NCBI GenBank assembly: GCA_003118195.1
Contig: BEXV01000086.1
Coordinates: 369,825 to 388,956, forward strand
Length of the DNA: 19,132 bases
Source of the DNA: Hemicentrotus pulcherrimus
Taxonomy: Eukaryota > Echinodermata > Echinoidea > Camarodonta > Strongylocentrotidae
Direction: 5' to 3'
Below are positions 9,607-17,599 of the stretch, in pieces. Position numbers and translations under genes: made by a program. The notes under the pieces were generated by a model. That model did not search any database. It was not told the DNA's origin and saw only the letters and a list, made by a program, of their open reading frames with translations. Every line of letters begins with the position of its first letter. The stretch's first letter is position 1.

Positions 9607-10119
9607 CTTTTCCTCCATTCTTGGGCTGCTTTCGACAATGAGGATAGTACCATTTGCCCTTTAGGGGACGCGAATCATAAGGCAGTACATGTGGAACCAT
9701 TGGATCTTACAGTTTTTGCCATCACATCCGATCATATCTCCATATGATGGCTTCTCGCAGTAGCCCCATACCCTGCCCTCTTCATCCTCGCTCCTCTCTA
9801 CTGTTGGCACTGCTTCCGGAATCCTAGCTCCTCCTTCTGATGACTCGACTGGCTTCCTGCATAGCCATCTTCCTGCTTCCGGAATCCTAGCTCCTCCTTC
9901 TGATGACTCGACTGGCTTCCTGCATAGCCATCTTCCTACCAGCTCGGGAAGAACACCACTAAGAAAGAAATGCTTGACACTCTGAACTTGTTCAATGTAG
10001 TCGACTACAACTTCCTTTTCAGTCTACAGGACAACCACACCTTTTTTGATCTCCCACACATTCAGTTGCATCTGATAGTGATAGGCATACTGTAGGTCTT
10101 TTTTGATTGCCACTCGCCA
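9607..10119 (-). pseudogene. YqaJ-type exonuclease C-terminus fused to a PHD finger
   Basis: From 10119 the minus frame reads YAYHYQMQLNVWEIKKGVVVL, with an in-frame TAG at 10024-10026. VVVDYI and KHFFLSGVLPELVGRW follow. This matches the last strands and helix of YqaJ/lambda-exonuclease-family proteins (Y-x-x-Q-x-Q-x-x-h, then V-x-x-I, then F-x-x-x-h-P-E-L). Two 21-residue repeats come next (see 9811-9936). Then a PHD finger of ING type reads YCEKPSYGDMIGCDGKNC and WFHMYCL. A +1 frameshift with TAA at 9661-9663 precedes KGKWYYPHCRKQPK, where a zinc-binding Cys is Tyr. YqaJ-PHD proteins are common as transposon-associated genes in aquatic invertebrates. The catalytic YqaJ residues are not present here. 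Confidence 0.7.
9811..9936. repeat. 63-bp tandem duplication, two identical copies
   Basis: 9811-9873 and 9874-9936 agree base for base. The length is 21 codons, so the duplication keeps the YqaJ-PHD frame and repeats GRWLCRKPVESSEGGARIPE. Complete identity points to a recent event or a local assembly duplication. Confidence 0.93.
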
Positions 10120-10122
10120 TCA

Positions 10123-11030
10123 TTATTGTTATGCATTTATTTTTTTTGCCATTTTCGCCATTTGCTGGTACATGTAGTAGTAAGTTACAATATTTATTAT
10201 GTTTGCCTTAATATCAGGCTGTAAATAATAGCTAGCTGAAGTGCTCAATTTGTTCTCATACTCTGTGATAGATTTAGGTAGCGTAGAACCCTAGACTAAA
10301 GGCTATACATGTATGTGCACATGTAGATCTACTGTCATACGGTAAAACAAATTTGGCAAGAGCTTAAATCGGGAGGTTGAAAATGATATCATTAATCGTA
10401 CGAATCGTATATATGTCATATTGAGTTTCCCCAGTCCAAGGCTTGCCCCATTTTTCACTGTAATTTACCAGAGAACGATAGGACTTCAAACAAAGAACAA
10501 TAGAAACAATGTATCCAATTTAAAAGCATTTATTTAAATAAGCACTAAGCTTGTGTAAAATATTTAAAACAATATACAGTCGGGGGTTCAAAATCGGGGT
10601 CCCCGGATGTTGTTGATCCTGAATTAATACTAGAAGAACCAGAGCTATTCTACTTCTACAGCAAAAGACTGCCGCTTGTTACATGACACTACATTATACA
10701 ATCACACAACAATGTAAGTACAGTAGTTAGTCTATTTGTACAGCGGATGAGAATGCGGATATGATTTAAAAATGATCTCGGTCTGTAATATTTAGAAATA
10801 TTCGACAACAATCAATCACACAATAAATCTTCATAACCAGCAAAAAAAAAATCAACAATGGTATGGAGCAACAATCAGCAATAGATATCAAGTCATAAAA
10901 CAAAAGCTTCTTTTTAAACAATTGTTAAGGAGGAAGGTTTGCAAAATATCTACTTTCAATAAGTGAACATGTAAGAAAGTAGCGATCGATAAATAGCAAT
11001 GAAATAACAACAATGACAAGGCAATATCAT
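10123..11030. other. about 900 bases with no gene recognised
   Basis: No open frame of note is present. The sequence is AT-rich with short A and T runs. No hairpin, tRNA fold or repeat boundary was evident. Confidence 0.5.
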
Positions 11031-11157
11031 TTTAATATGTCCCTGTTCTTTCATAAGAAACAAAGACAATAAAGCTTTCAGCTATTTGTGGTCGATGAAC
11101 GTCCAAATGTTCAAGAGTAGTTTGATGCAAATAATGATAAAGTAGAGATGAATGTTG

Positions 11158-11240
11158 TTCGGTGTTGAATATCGTTCGGTGTTGAATATCGATCGGTGTT
11201 GAATATCGTTCGGTGTTGAATATCATTTGGTGTTGAATCC
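11158..11240. repeat. 17-bp minisatellite, about five copies
   Basis: The unit TTCGGTGTTGAATATCG starts at 11158, 11175, 11192 (ATCGG variant), 11209 and 11226 (TTTGG variant), with a strict 17-base period. The last unit carries the stop codon of the zinc-finger frame read from the minus strand. Because 17 is not a multiple of 3, each copy changes frame. Confidence 0.93.
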
Positions 11241-12170
11241 AGTTATAAAATGAATTAACGCTTCCGTGGACTCTCCCCCTCCGCCCTTGGCAGTTGCCTC
11301 AGTGCTTGCTGATCTGCACTCCCTTACATATGGTTGAACAAGTTCCTGCATTGTTCCATGATGTAGCACCTGGAACATCTCCCACGTCTTGTGATGGTCA
11401 CTGCCTGACTTGGCATACTTTTGTGCGTTCTCTGAGCAAAAACCCATACATTTGGCAAGTTCCTTAACACACACCTCCCAATTCAAAGTGAAAAATGAAC
11501 GTACCATGTTCATCTCGACATGGCTATGACCTATCCTCAGTAGCACCCAGTCAAATTCGTAGACGGTGGGAAGGTCTACTGACGTCACCTCTTGGTATGT
11601 GCTATGTTCTAGACAGTGCGCTTCATACGCCTTCCTAGTGAAGACTGCCTTCTGACATTCTTGGCAGAAGAATGTTTCTTTCATAACTCTTTGTGCTATG
11701 TAGAAGGGGAGTCCATCACACGTTATGGCTACCCACTCTCTTTCTCCTCCAGGGACATACTTCTTTATTTGGACCTGTCTTCCAATTTCTTGTAACACTC
11801 GAAGTACACTTGCGTGTGAGTTGGGGTTCACGAAGATAGGCTCGCCAGCATGGACTTTAGCCTCGGGATCGGAGACTGTGTTGGGTCTGAAACATCCAGA
11901 TAAGAGTATGTTATCTTTGTTCGAGACTCTGATTTTTTTTTTGTCTGTCTGTAACTGCTGCTCGAAGATGTTCCCGCTGCTCCTTGCTCTAACAAATCAC
12001 TCTGCGCCTTGAAACTTGTAGAACAAGACACACATATACGCTTTGTCCTGATATTGTTTGCCCCGCACTTTAGGCAAACTTTCCAGGTAGTGAAACGTAT
12101 TTGTTCATCAACCTCGTCATATACATGGTCATGTAACGCTTCATTTTTTACAATTTGTTGCGAGGCCATG
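11223..12170 (-). CDS. Unnamed zinc-ribbon and C2H2 zinc-finger protein, one frameshift
   Basis: The ATG at 12170-12168 sits in CACCATGG, a strong animal start context, and begins MASQQIVKNEALHDHVYDE. Two C-x2-C pairs ten residues apart (CLKC and CVSC) form a zinc ribbon. A Ser-rich linker and a minus-strand run of 10 A (11933-11942) follow. Past that run the coding sense moves to the frame ending at the TGA 11223-11225, where NKDNILLSGCFRPN continues sensibly to VNPNSHASVLRVLQEIG. One missing base in the A run would explain the split. The second part has a classic C-x2-C-x12-H-x3-H finger (FFCQECQ...HCLEH), then a well-conserved-looking block (FDWVLLRIGHSHVEMNMVRS, DHHKTWEMF) and a Gly-rich tail. 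I recall similar uncharacterised proteins from lancelet and cnidarian genomes, usually multicopy. Function is unknown and a mobile-element origin is likely. Confidence 0.6.
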
Positions 12171-12194
12171 GTGCTGATAGTACTAATAGACAGC

Positions 12195-12660
12195 ATTTTT
12201 CTTTTAAAAAGAATTCTAAGTTCCGATATCTTGTTTAGGATAGACCTCACATTAAGGTGTAAAAAATGAAGACATTTAACTTTAAACTTTTCTTCAAATT
12301 CTTGATAAAGAGAAATGTTTACATCTCTGAGGTTTGGCTGAATAATTCTTGCTATCGCTTGCTTTTCAGGTGTAACACGTGTTACCTTAAAATAGTCTTT
12401 TAGTCTATCCTCATTTTGGCTTTCTTTCTCTAGAAAATCGTCAGTAAATAATGAGTCACAAAAAGATGGCAGACAACATATTAAAACAATTCCACTTCTC
12501 ATCAGGGCATTCATAATATAACCTGCGGTACTCTGAAAAAGTGATAGTTTGACAACTAGTGTGAAACCATTTTTTACAATCAGAACACATGAGGCCGTGT
12601 TGATTACATTTGACAGGCTTATCACAGTTCCCACAAGGGAACTTATATTTCAGACCGTCA
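12195..12660 (-). pseudogene. PHD finger plus start of APE endonuclease (non-LTR ORF)
   Basis: The PHD reads FPCGNCDKPVKCNQHG, CSDCKKWFHTSC and DEKWNC, i.e. C-x2-C, C-x2-C and H-x2-C, with the last pair cut by a frame change near 12490. In the next frame CLPSFCDSLFTDDF follows, matching the L-P-x-F-S-D-S-F-F linker seen after this finger in CR1-type proteins. LHFLHLNVRSILNKISELR (about 12265-12205) corresponds to the first strand and helix of the endonuclease (h-x-h-x-N-h-x-S-h-x-x-K). No further endonuclease motif follows. Confidence 0.7.
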
Positions 12661-12989
12661 ACTATCATTTTCGGGTCATCACTTGATTTTGTCAAACTTT
12701 CACTTAATTCAGTACCCTTCTTACAAATTGAAGATATTTCTCCCAGTCTGTTATGTCCACCTTGGATGGTCTGAAGGCTGGTTTCAGTCGTGACCTTTGA
12801 TCGACTGCACTGAAATCCAAAGATCTCCCAGTAACAGCTTCGGCGTAGGATTTTAGGGGGGCTGCTTTTTTTCCTCATCAGAATGAAGACTCTGGTTTTC
12901 TCGGTAGATGGCTTGATGCCGCCTTGCTCCAGGTTGACTTCCTGTACCCTGATTGGACGTCTGTTGAGTCCAGCCCTGGCCTCATGTTG

Positions 12990-13450
12990 TCGGTCAGCAC
13001 GGTTGATGAGGCGTTCCATGTTGCCTGCCAAGATTCGTTGACCGGCTCTGTTGAGGTGAACGCCATCACGCCCAAGATGCTGCTCGCTGGCTGCCAACTC
13101 CATGAGATAGTTGATCTCATCAACCCGCTTCTTGTCCGCTTCTTGTCCGCTTCACTCTCCCATCTACGATGGATGATCGTAGAGACTGAGACGGTAAACC
13201 CCTCGGCAGCAACAGACTTGCCGAGGTCTGTGATTTGGTGGCAAACTTCACCAGCACCCTCAGAGATGTTGTTTGTGCCAGCATGGATGATCAGTTCTCC
13301 CCCTGGCTTGAGAAACTCGCAAGGTGAAGAGGTGAAGATGTCTCACTTTTGCACCAGGGAAAGAGACGCACTTCACGTTCTTGCTGCGGGAGAGATGTCT
13401 TCCGTCGATGTGTTTCATCATGGAATCTCCCACCACAACTACATCATGTT
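12990..13450 (-). pseudogene. SGNH/GDSL esterase domain, two frameshifts
   Basis: Block I reads VVVVGDSMMKHIDG (about 13440-13400), with the nucleophile Ser in GDS. A frame change near 13335 follows. Block III reads ELIIHAGTNNISEG (about 13290-13255), where Asn is the oxyanion residue. A second frame change comes from a tandem 11-bp duplication (13128-13149). Block V then reads HLGRDGVHLNRAGQRIL (about 13080-13030), with the Asp and His of D-x-x-H. All catalytic blocks survive in order, so the break is recent compared with the age of the fold. By family, such domains hydrolyse esters. Their role in retrotransposons may be membrane or nucleic-acid association, but this is not settled. Confidence 0.8.
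13128..13149. repeat. 11-bp perfect tandem duplication inside the esterase
   Basis: CTTCTTGTCCG occurs at 13128-13138 and again at 13139-13149. Eleven bases added to a coding region shift the frame. Removing one copy in thought would make the reading continuous from EADKK into the frame with HLGRDGVHLN. Confidence 0.9.
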
Positions 13451-14003
13451 TGTTGCGGATCACACTATGTCGGTGGCGGTAGCCCTCTATCTGCTCCTGG
13501 TATGCTGGTGAAGTAGAAGTAGATCTAGTAAGTGTTAACGGCGAAGCTTCTGTTATTGTTTCTTGAATACCAAGAACTTTGAAGTGGTTAGATGTCGGGA
13601 TTATAATTATCTCCACTATGTCTTGATTTCTGTCGTTTTCAGGCAGATCCTCAATATTGCTATTAAGGATAGTGTCGTCTACGATGCCCTCTTCCACAAA
13701 GGTTGTGTTAGTCGTGGCGTTGCGATCTTCTGCCTTCTTTTCGAGACGTTTGAGTCTTCTGTCAATGCTTCTTCTCACTTCCCAGGAGAAAGTGATTGCC
13801 TGGTTGTTCTGCAATGCCTTCTTCAAGCCTTTCTTTGTCAGTATTTCATGCTGCGATCTCAGGATCCAAGGCTCTTTTGAGACGAGCGGTTAGTGTTGCC
13901 TTTAATCTCGCTTTTGTCAAGTCCTCCTATTGATGCACCAAAAATGTGAAATTTAAGGGATAATTTTGACGGAAAAAAATGAAATACAAAATCACCGTAA
14001 AAT

Positions 14004-14703
14004 TCACCATTTTTTTTAGAGCAGCAAAGAATTGCCTATAATGCCTAATATTTGTTGTAAGCCTGCTGGGTTCCCCACCACGCCTTGCATTCCACAATGT
14101 CAATTGCGAGCAAGTCAGATCGCATAAGTCTACAAATGCGTGAGAATCCCAAACCAGGTACTCATCAGAGATGATTTCTGTGACTTTCTTTTGAGTGTAT
14201 GTCTTCAATGCTTCAATGTCAGCCTCAAGCAGGAGCTCTGCAGGCTTCCTCAAATGCACTTGGCGATTCTTTTGGATTTCATAGTGTGCATCCCCAAAAA
14301 TCAAATTCTGGTTCAAGTCAAGAATCTCTACGAACTTGTCAATCTCAGATGCATCTTCATCTAGCCTGGATACAAGAAAAATAGCTTTAGTGATTTTGCT
14401 AGCTTTTTTCAGCACAAAGTACAAGCAGAGTTTCAGTCCTGGCTTTAGTTTGCCTTCAGTTTCATCATAAGTGAGCATCTGGATTGCCTCTGTCAAAGAT
14501 TTGAAGTGCTCTCTACTGAACATGTCTCCAGCATGTCCCATTGTGAGATCTGCAGTCCCATGAACCTCATGTTTATACTCATGTTTATACTCAGTGTATA
14601 AGGTGGCAAGTCTTTTCATATCAGCCATAACTGATTTTCTTACTTCAAGTTTCTTATAGTCTTTTTTGGATCTGTGTTTAGTCCACAGTCAATGTCCAAC
14701 TGT
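14004..14703 (-). CDS. Recombinase-like gene, large exon (tyrosine-recombinase box I-like end)
   Basis: A splice acceptor (CGCTTTTCAG) ends at 14704. The exon opens in the frame of QLDIDCGLNTDPK. At a run of six A (minus strand, about 14663-14668) the sense moves one base to KKLEVRKSVMADMKRLATLY. It is then open for over 230 residues to 13927. The middle is helical and polar (HFKSLTEAIQMLTYDE, LVSRLDEDASEIDKFVEILD). It ends DLCDLTCSQLTLWNARRGGE followed by PSRLTT near 14070. The x-L-T-h-x-N-A-R-R-G-G-E-x-x-R-L pattern resembles box I of tyrosine recombinases, whose Arg is catalytic. I recall it from uncharacterised lancelet and cnidarian proteins. Sequence after PSRLTT is AT-rich and probably intronic or foreign. 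The second recombinase box (H-x-x-R...Y) is not in the window. Confidence 0.6.
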
Positions 14704-14805
14704 CTGAAAAGCGGCGCCTATGTCTCGCTTGAGCTATGCAGGCGAGACAAGTATAACGTAAAGCAATGCAATACTCTCTTGCCAGGTAAAAATTTGATTC
14801 CACTT

Positions 14806-14963
14806 TGACCTTGACAGACGTCTTCTTTTTTTTTTTGCAGTTTGAGACAGTGATATGTACTGACTGAAGTTATTTTAAAATCTGTTAAGGATGTGGACTC
14901 TAGAGTGTCGCAAGTATTTCTTAGTCCCAATGTGACCTTGACCTTTGACCTAGACCTAGACCT
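14806..14963. repeat. TGACCT hexamer cluster in an intron
   Basis: TGACCT occurs at 14806-14811, 14933-14938, 14939-14944 and 14946-14951, followed by two (T)AGACCT variants to 14963. On the minus strand these are AGGTCA half-sites of nuclear receptors in direct-repeat spacing 0 and 1. Such (TGACCT)n stretches are frequent in interspersed repeats of marine invertebrates, so a repeat origin is more likely than a regulatory one. Confidence 0.6.
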
Positions 14964-15178
14964 CGACAAAACTTTTTTCTATGAAAATCTCACATATCAT
15001 TCTCAAGAATCTTACAATAAAATTGGTATTAATATGTGTGAAGTCTCAACTATTACTTCTGGGAACAAATATAAAGTTAATGGATCACTTTATGCCCAAA
15101 TTAGCATTGTATCAAACTTGTATCCAAATTTCTTTACAAACCTTTGAAGTGCTTGGCACAGACGCTGGGGATGGTTAC

Positions 15179-15384
15179 CTCTTCACAGCTGCTAGTGGAC
15201 TTGGGGTTAGACTGGCTGGAACTGAACGTGGCGCTGATTGTTTGGCAGGGCTTGGTAGCTGATGGTCTATATTTTGCTGGGCATTTGGGCTTGGGGTCTT
15301 GGCACTAGCTGTTTGAGCACTAATGGGTGGTCCCAAGCTTTGTGGCGATTCATGTGGCTCGGATGTAATGTCTTCCAGCTCTGC
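15179..15384 (-). CDS. Pro/Ser-rich exon of the same recombinase-like gene
   Basis: The acceptor AAATACCAG ends at 15385 and the donor is AG|GTAACC at 15179/15178. The exon is 206 bases, starts in phase 0 and leaves two bases. The next exon at 14703 supplies the one base needed to join with QLDIDC in frame, which is good evidence that the two are spliced together. The encoded sequence, from AELEDITSEPHESPQSLG to PSPLAAVKR, is a disordered Pro/Ser/Ala linker with no domain. The intron 14704-15178 holds a cluster of TGACCT words. Confidence 0.55.
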
Positions 15385-16145
15385 CTGGTATTTGAAATAA
15401 AGCACACTTATACAATCTAAAGTGCCTTAATTGTTATTCAACATTTTGTTTTAAGGAAAGACAACTAAATCAACACATCAGGTTTCGTCTTTAGTTTGGT
15501 GGTGAAGCGCTTGATATTTGAATGCAAAATCTGCTTGCTCTGCTCGCCGCATTGTAACAAAATGAATGGGTTTTGAAGAGCAGACTGTATGTATGAAATC
15601 TTGGTTCTCAGTACAATTAAGGTACAGGTAGTTTGTTTGTCTGCATGCATGCTTTATCAAGGCTGTTCTTCTAAATTATAAGCATCGTTCCATATTGCCT
15701 GTTGAATGAGAAGTCAAGTTTGTGAGCTTCAATTATACAAATATTTATTTTTTACATGTACATTGAATAGAATGACCCTGGTTCATAGGAAAATTGTAGT
15801 CTTCACTTGTGGGATCCACTGGGTTGCCCACCAATTTTGGAAATCGCTATGAGGTTCATATATTGTACTTAATAATCTTTACAATCGCTGCAATTTCACA
15901 AATTTGTTTTTTTCCATAGCATTTTTCTTTAATGAAGTAAGTCAACTTCAAATATTGACTACGGTACCTGTATGTGTAACCCAATCCCAACTTAGCAAAA
16001 TGCAAACTTGTTCATTAAACTAAGTCAATGCTAGTATTTCCAAATTCCAAACTTTGTTGGTAAATTAGAGATTCAACTTTATCTATGATTTCTACTGCAC
16101 TCAATCACCACATTCCTTCAGACTTGGTTGGTCCAGAAGCTGTAC

Positions 16146-16362
16146 CTGGAAGCGAATGATCAGGTTTTGCATCTCCTCCAGTTCTTTTTTTTTGTGTCAC
16201 ATGATTCACCTTCAGCCTTTTATATAGCCGTGATATCTGGTCATGGTCTGCAGGTGCAGAGGATGATGTACATGTAACTGGAGCCCAGCTCTCAATTTCT
16301 TTCTTCATAATCGAATCCAGCTGCCCCTTCTTGGCAGCTGCTAATGCCTGCTTCTGAAGTGA
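16146..16362 (-). CDS. Candidate exon, recombinase-like gene
   Basis: The acceptor CTTGTTTTAG ends at 16363 and the donor is CCAG|GTACAG at 16146/16145. The frame reads SLQKQALAAAKKGQLDSI, then DHDQISRLYKRLKVNHVTQK and DAKPDHSLP, without stops. The charged, helical character fits the neighbouring exons. The donor leaves one base, while the exon at 15384 starts in phase 0, so an unseen exon, another splice site or decay must intervene. Confidence 0.4.
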
Positions 16363-16762
16363 CTAAAACAAGGGTGGGAATGGAAATGTAAATATTAAAG
16401 TAGGCAATGGTGCCTACTTCGCACACATCACTGAAGTCCTGGAGGGTAATATCGTCCATAGAAGTGATTCAGGCAGTGTTAGTGTGATGCAAGTAAGAGG
16501 CAGACACTTCCACTCCGAGCTCTGAAGTGGAATGCCGCCCTCTAAAGGTGAGGGCAGTATTTGGCATTTGCTAGATCCATCTGGCGTCTGCTTGACTCAT
16601 CTGTCGTCTGCTGCCTTAATTTGGGCCCTACTTCAATATGCTTAAACTATCATATATTTCACATGTCTTCATCAGGAAGAAAAAACTGAAATCTCTTAAA
16701 GGAATGAATATATTAATGCATGTGTAAGGCATGAAGAAATATAAAAATATGATTAAAATCAC

Positions 16763-17076
16763 CTGAAGGCGGCTTGGATACTGTGCTAGTAGTCTTCACA
16801 ACTGGATGAGGACTGCACACAGCACTCACACTTGGAGCTGCCATTGAAGTGACTGGTGTTTCTGTTGCTCCTTGTCTTTCCTCGCCTTCAGCTGCAATGC
16901 GTTCTTTCCCTCCTTAAACAGCTCAATATAGTCTTTGAAGTTGAACTTGTTCCTGCAGAGTGGCTTGTCCGAACGCTTCTCACATACCGGGCTGTTGACA
17001 ATGTATGTTGCATAGCCTAGGTCGTTGCTGAGGAGCCACTTGAAGGTAGACCCCTGGTACTGGCCAAACTGCAGCT
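16763..17076 (-). CDS. Candidate first exon: conserved FGQYQGSTFKWLL domain
   Basis: From about 17076 the minus frame reads LQFGQYQGSTFKWLLSNDLG, then YATYIVNSP, and later KFNFKDYIELFKEGK. The pattern h-x-F-G-x-Y-x-G-x-x-F-x-W-L-L-x-N-D-x-G-Y-A is one I associate with the N-terminus of large uncharacterised proteins in lancelets, corals and other invertebrates. Those proteins also carry the RRGGEPxRL block found at 14070 here. Near 16901-16910 a one-base shift is needed to continue into AAEGEERQGATETPVTS and SKPPS, which ends at the donor CAG|GTGATT (16763/16762). Function is unknown. Confidence 0.5.
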
Positions 17077-17176
17077 CTTAGCTCCCAAGAACAGCTACCT
17101 TGGAAGGTTTTTAAAGATATTTTGATTATACCTTCTGTTTTGACACTTGGTCTATAGACCTCTTGGCCAAGCTTTT

Positions 17177-17290
17177 CTAGCACACATCAACAAGGTTCTC
17201 GTCCTCGCTTGACTCAATGCGGCTCACACTGGAGTCAAGTATTTTGGGAATTTTAATCCTCTTTGATCCCTCTTCGATGGTGCTTAATTA
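17177..17290 (-). CDS. Possible short terminal coding piece
   Basis: An open minus frame reads TIEEGSKRIKIPKILDSSVS, then RIESSEDENLVDVC, and ends at TAG (17177-17179). The acidic C-terminus and non-repetitive composition look coding, but no splice acceptor or homologue is clear. It could be the last exon of another copy of a mobile gene. Confidence 0.22.
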
Positions 17291-17312
17291 ACACCAATTT
17301 TTTTGTTTCTGC

Positions 17313-17460
17313 AAACAAATTTCAATTCAAGTTTATTTCCACAATCTGATAAAAATACAAAACAATCAGAAGACAAAGAAGAATACAACATAAACATAAC
17401 AAAGCAGATAATGATGGGATTGACTATAGGCCTACAGGCCATTTTATGGTCAATCCCTTA
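17313..17460 (-). mobile_element. Probable non-LTR retrotransposon 3' tail
   Basis: On the minus strand, TGTGGAAATAAACTTGAATT near 17345-17322 resembles the 3' ends of CR1/L2-like elements (an AATAAA followed by short GAATT-type repeats). Upstream is a 9-bp hairpin, GGGATTGAC at 17416-17424 with GTCAATCCC at 17449-17457, and TAGGCCTA in the loop. A stem-loop close to the tail is typical of the 3' UTR that such reverse transcriptases recognise. No coding sequence is attached. Confidence 0.4.
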
Positions 17461-17562
17461 AGTATATACATGATAGAATGATCAAAAACATAATTTCAAC
17501 CACAGCCACATTTCTTACTTTCCAGCCCAGGCATGATGAAGTCTTGAACTTATGAACAACTT

Positions 17563-17595
17563 GCGGTCTCGCTCGCGGTCTCGCTCCGCGGTCTA
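17563..17595. repeat. GCGGTCTCGCTC microrepeat, about three copies
   Basis: GCGGTCTCGCTC, GCGGTCTCGCTCC and GCGGTCT follow each other directly in otherwise AT-rich sequence. It is a local GC-rich slip repeat. Confidence 0.7.
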
Positions 17596-17599
17596 CAAC

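Larger units (their letters stand above)
12190..13860 (-). mobile_element. Broken non-LTR retrotransposon (CR1/L2-like): SGNH esterase, PHD finger, endonuclease start
   Basis: On the minus strand a basic coiled region (RRLKRLEKKAEDR) is followed by an SGNH hydrolase domain and a PHD finger. A C-x-L-P-x-F-x-D-S-x-F linker and the first strand of an APE-type endonuclease come after that. PHD-linker-endonuclease is a familiar arrangement in CR1-related elements of invertebrates, and esterase-like domains are known in ORF1 of several of them. The remaining endonuclease and all of reverse transcriptase are missing; the sequence passes at once into the zinc-finger frame. Three or more frameshifts are visible. 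Confidence 0.7.

Noticed and set aside
12924..13511. 195-aa plus-strand frame
   Set aside because: It lies opposite the SGNH esterase and PHD element, whose motifs are on the minus strand. It has no motif of its own.
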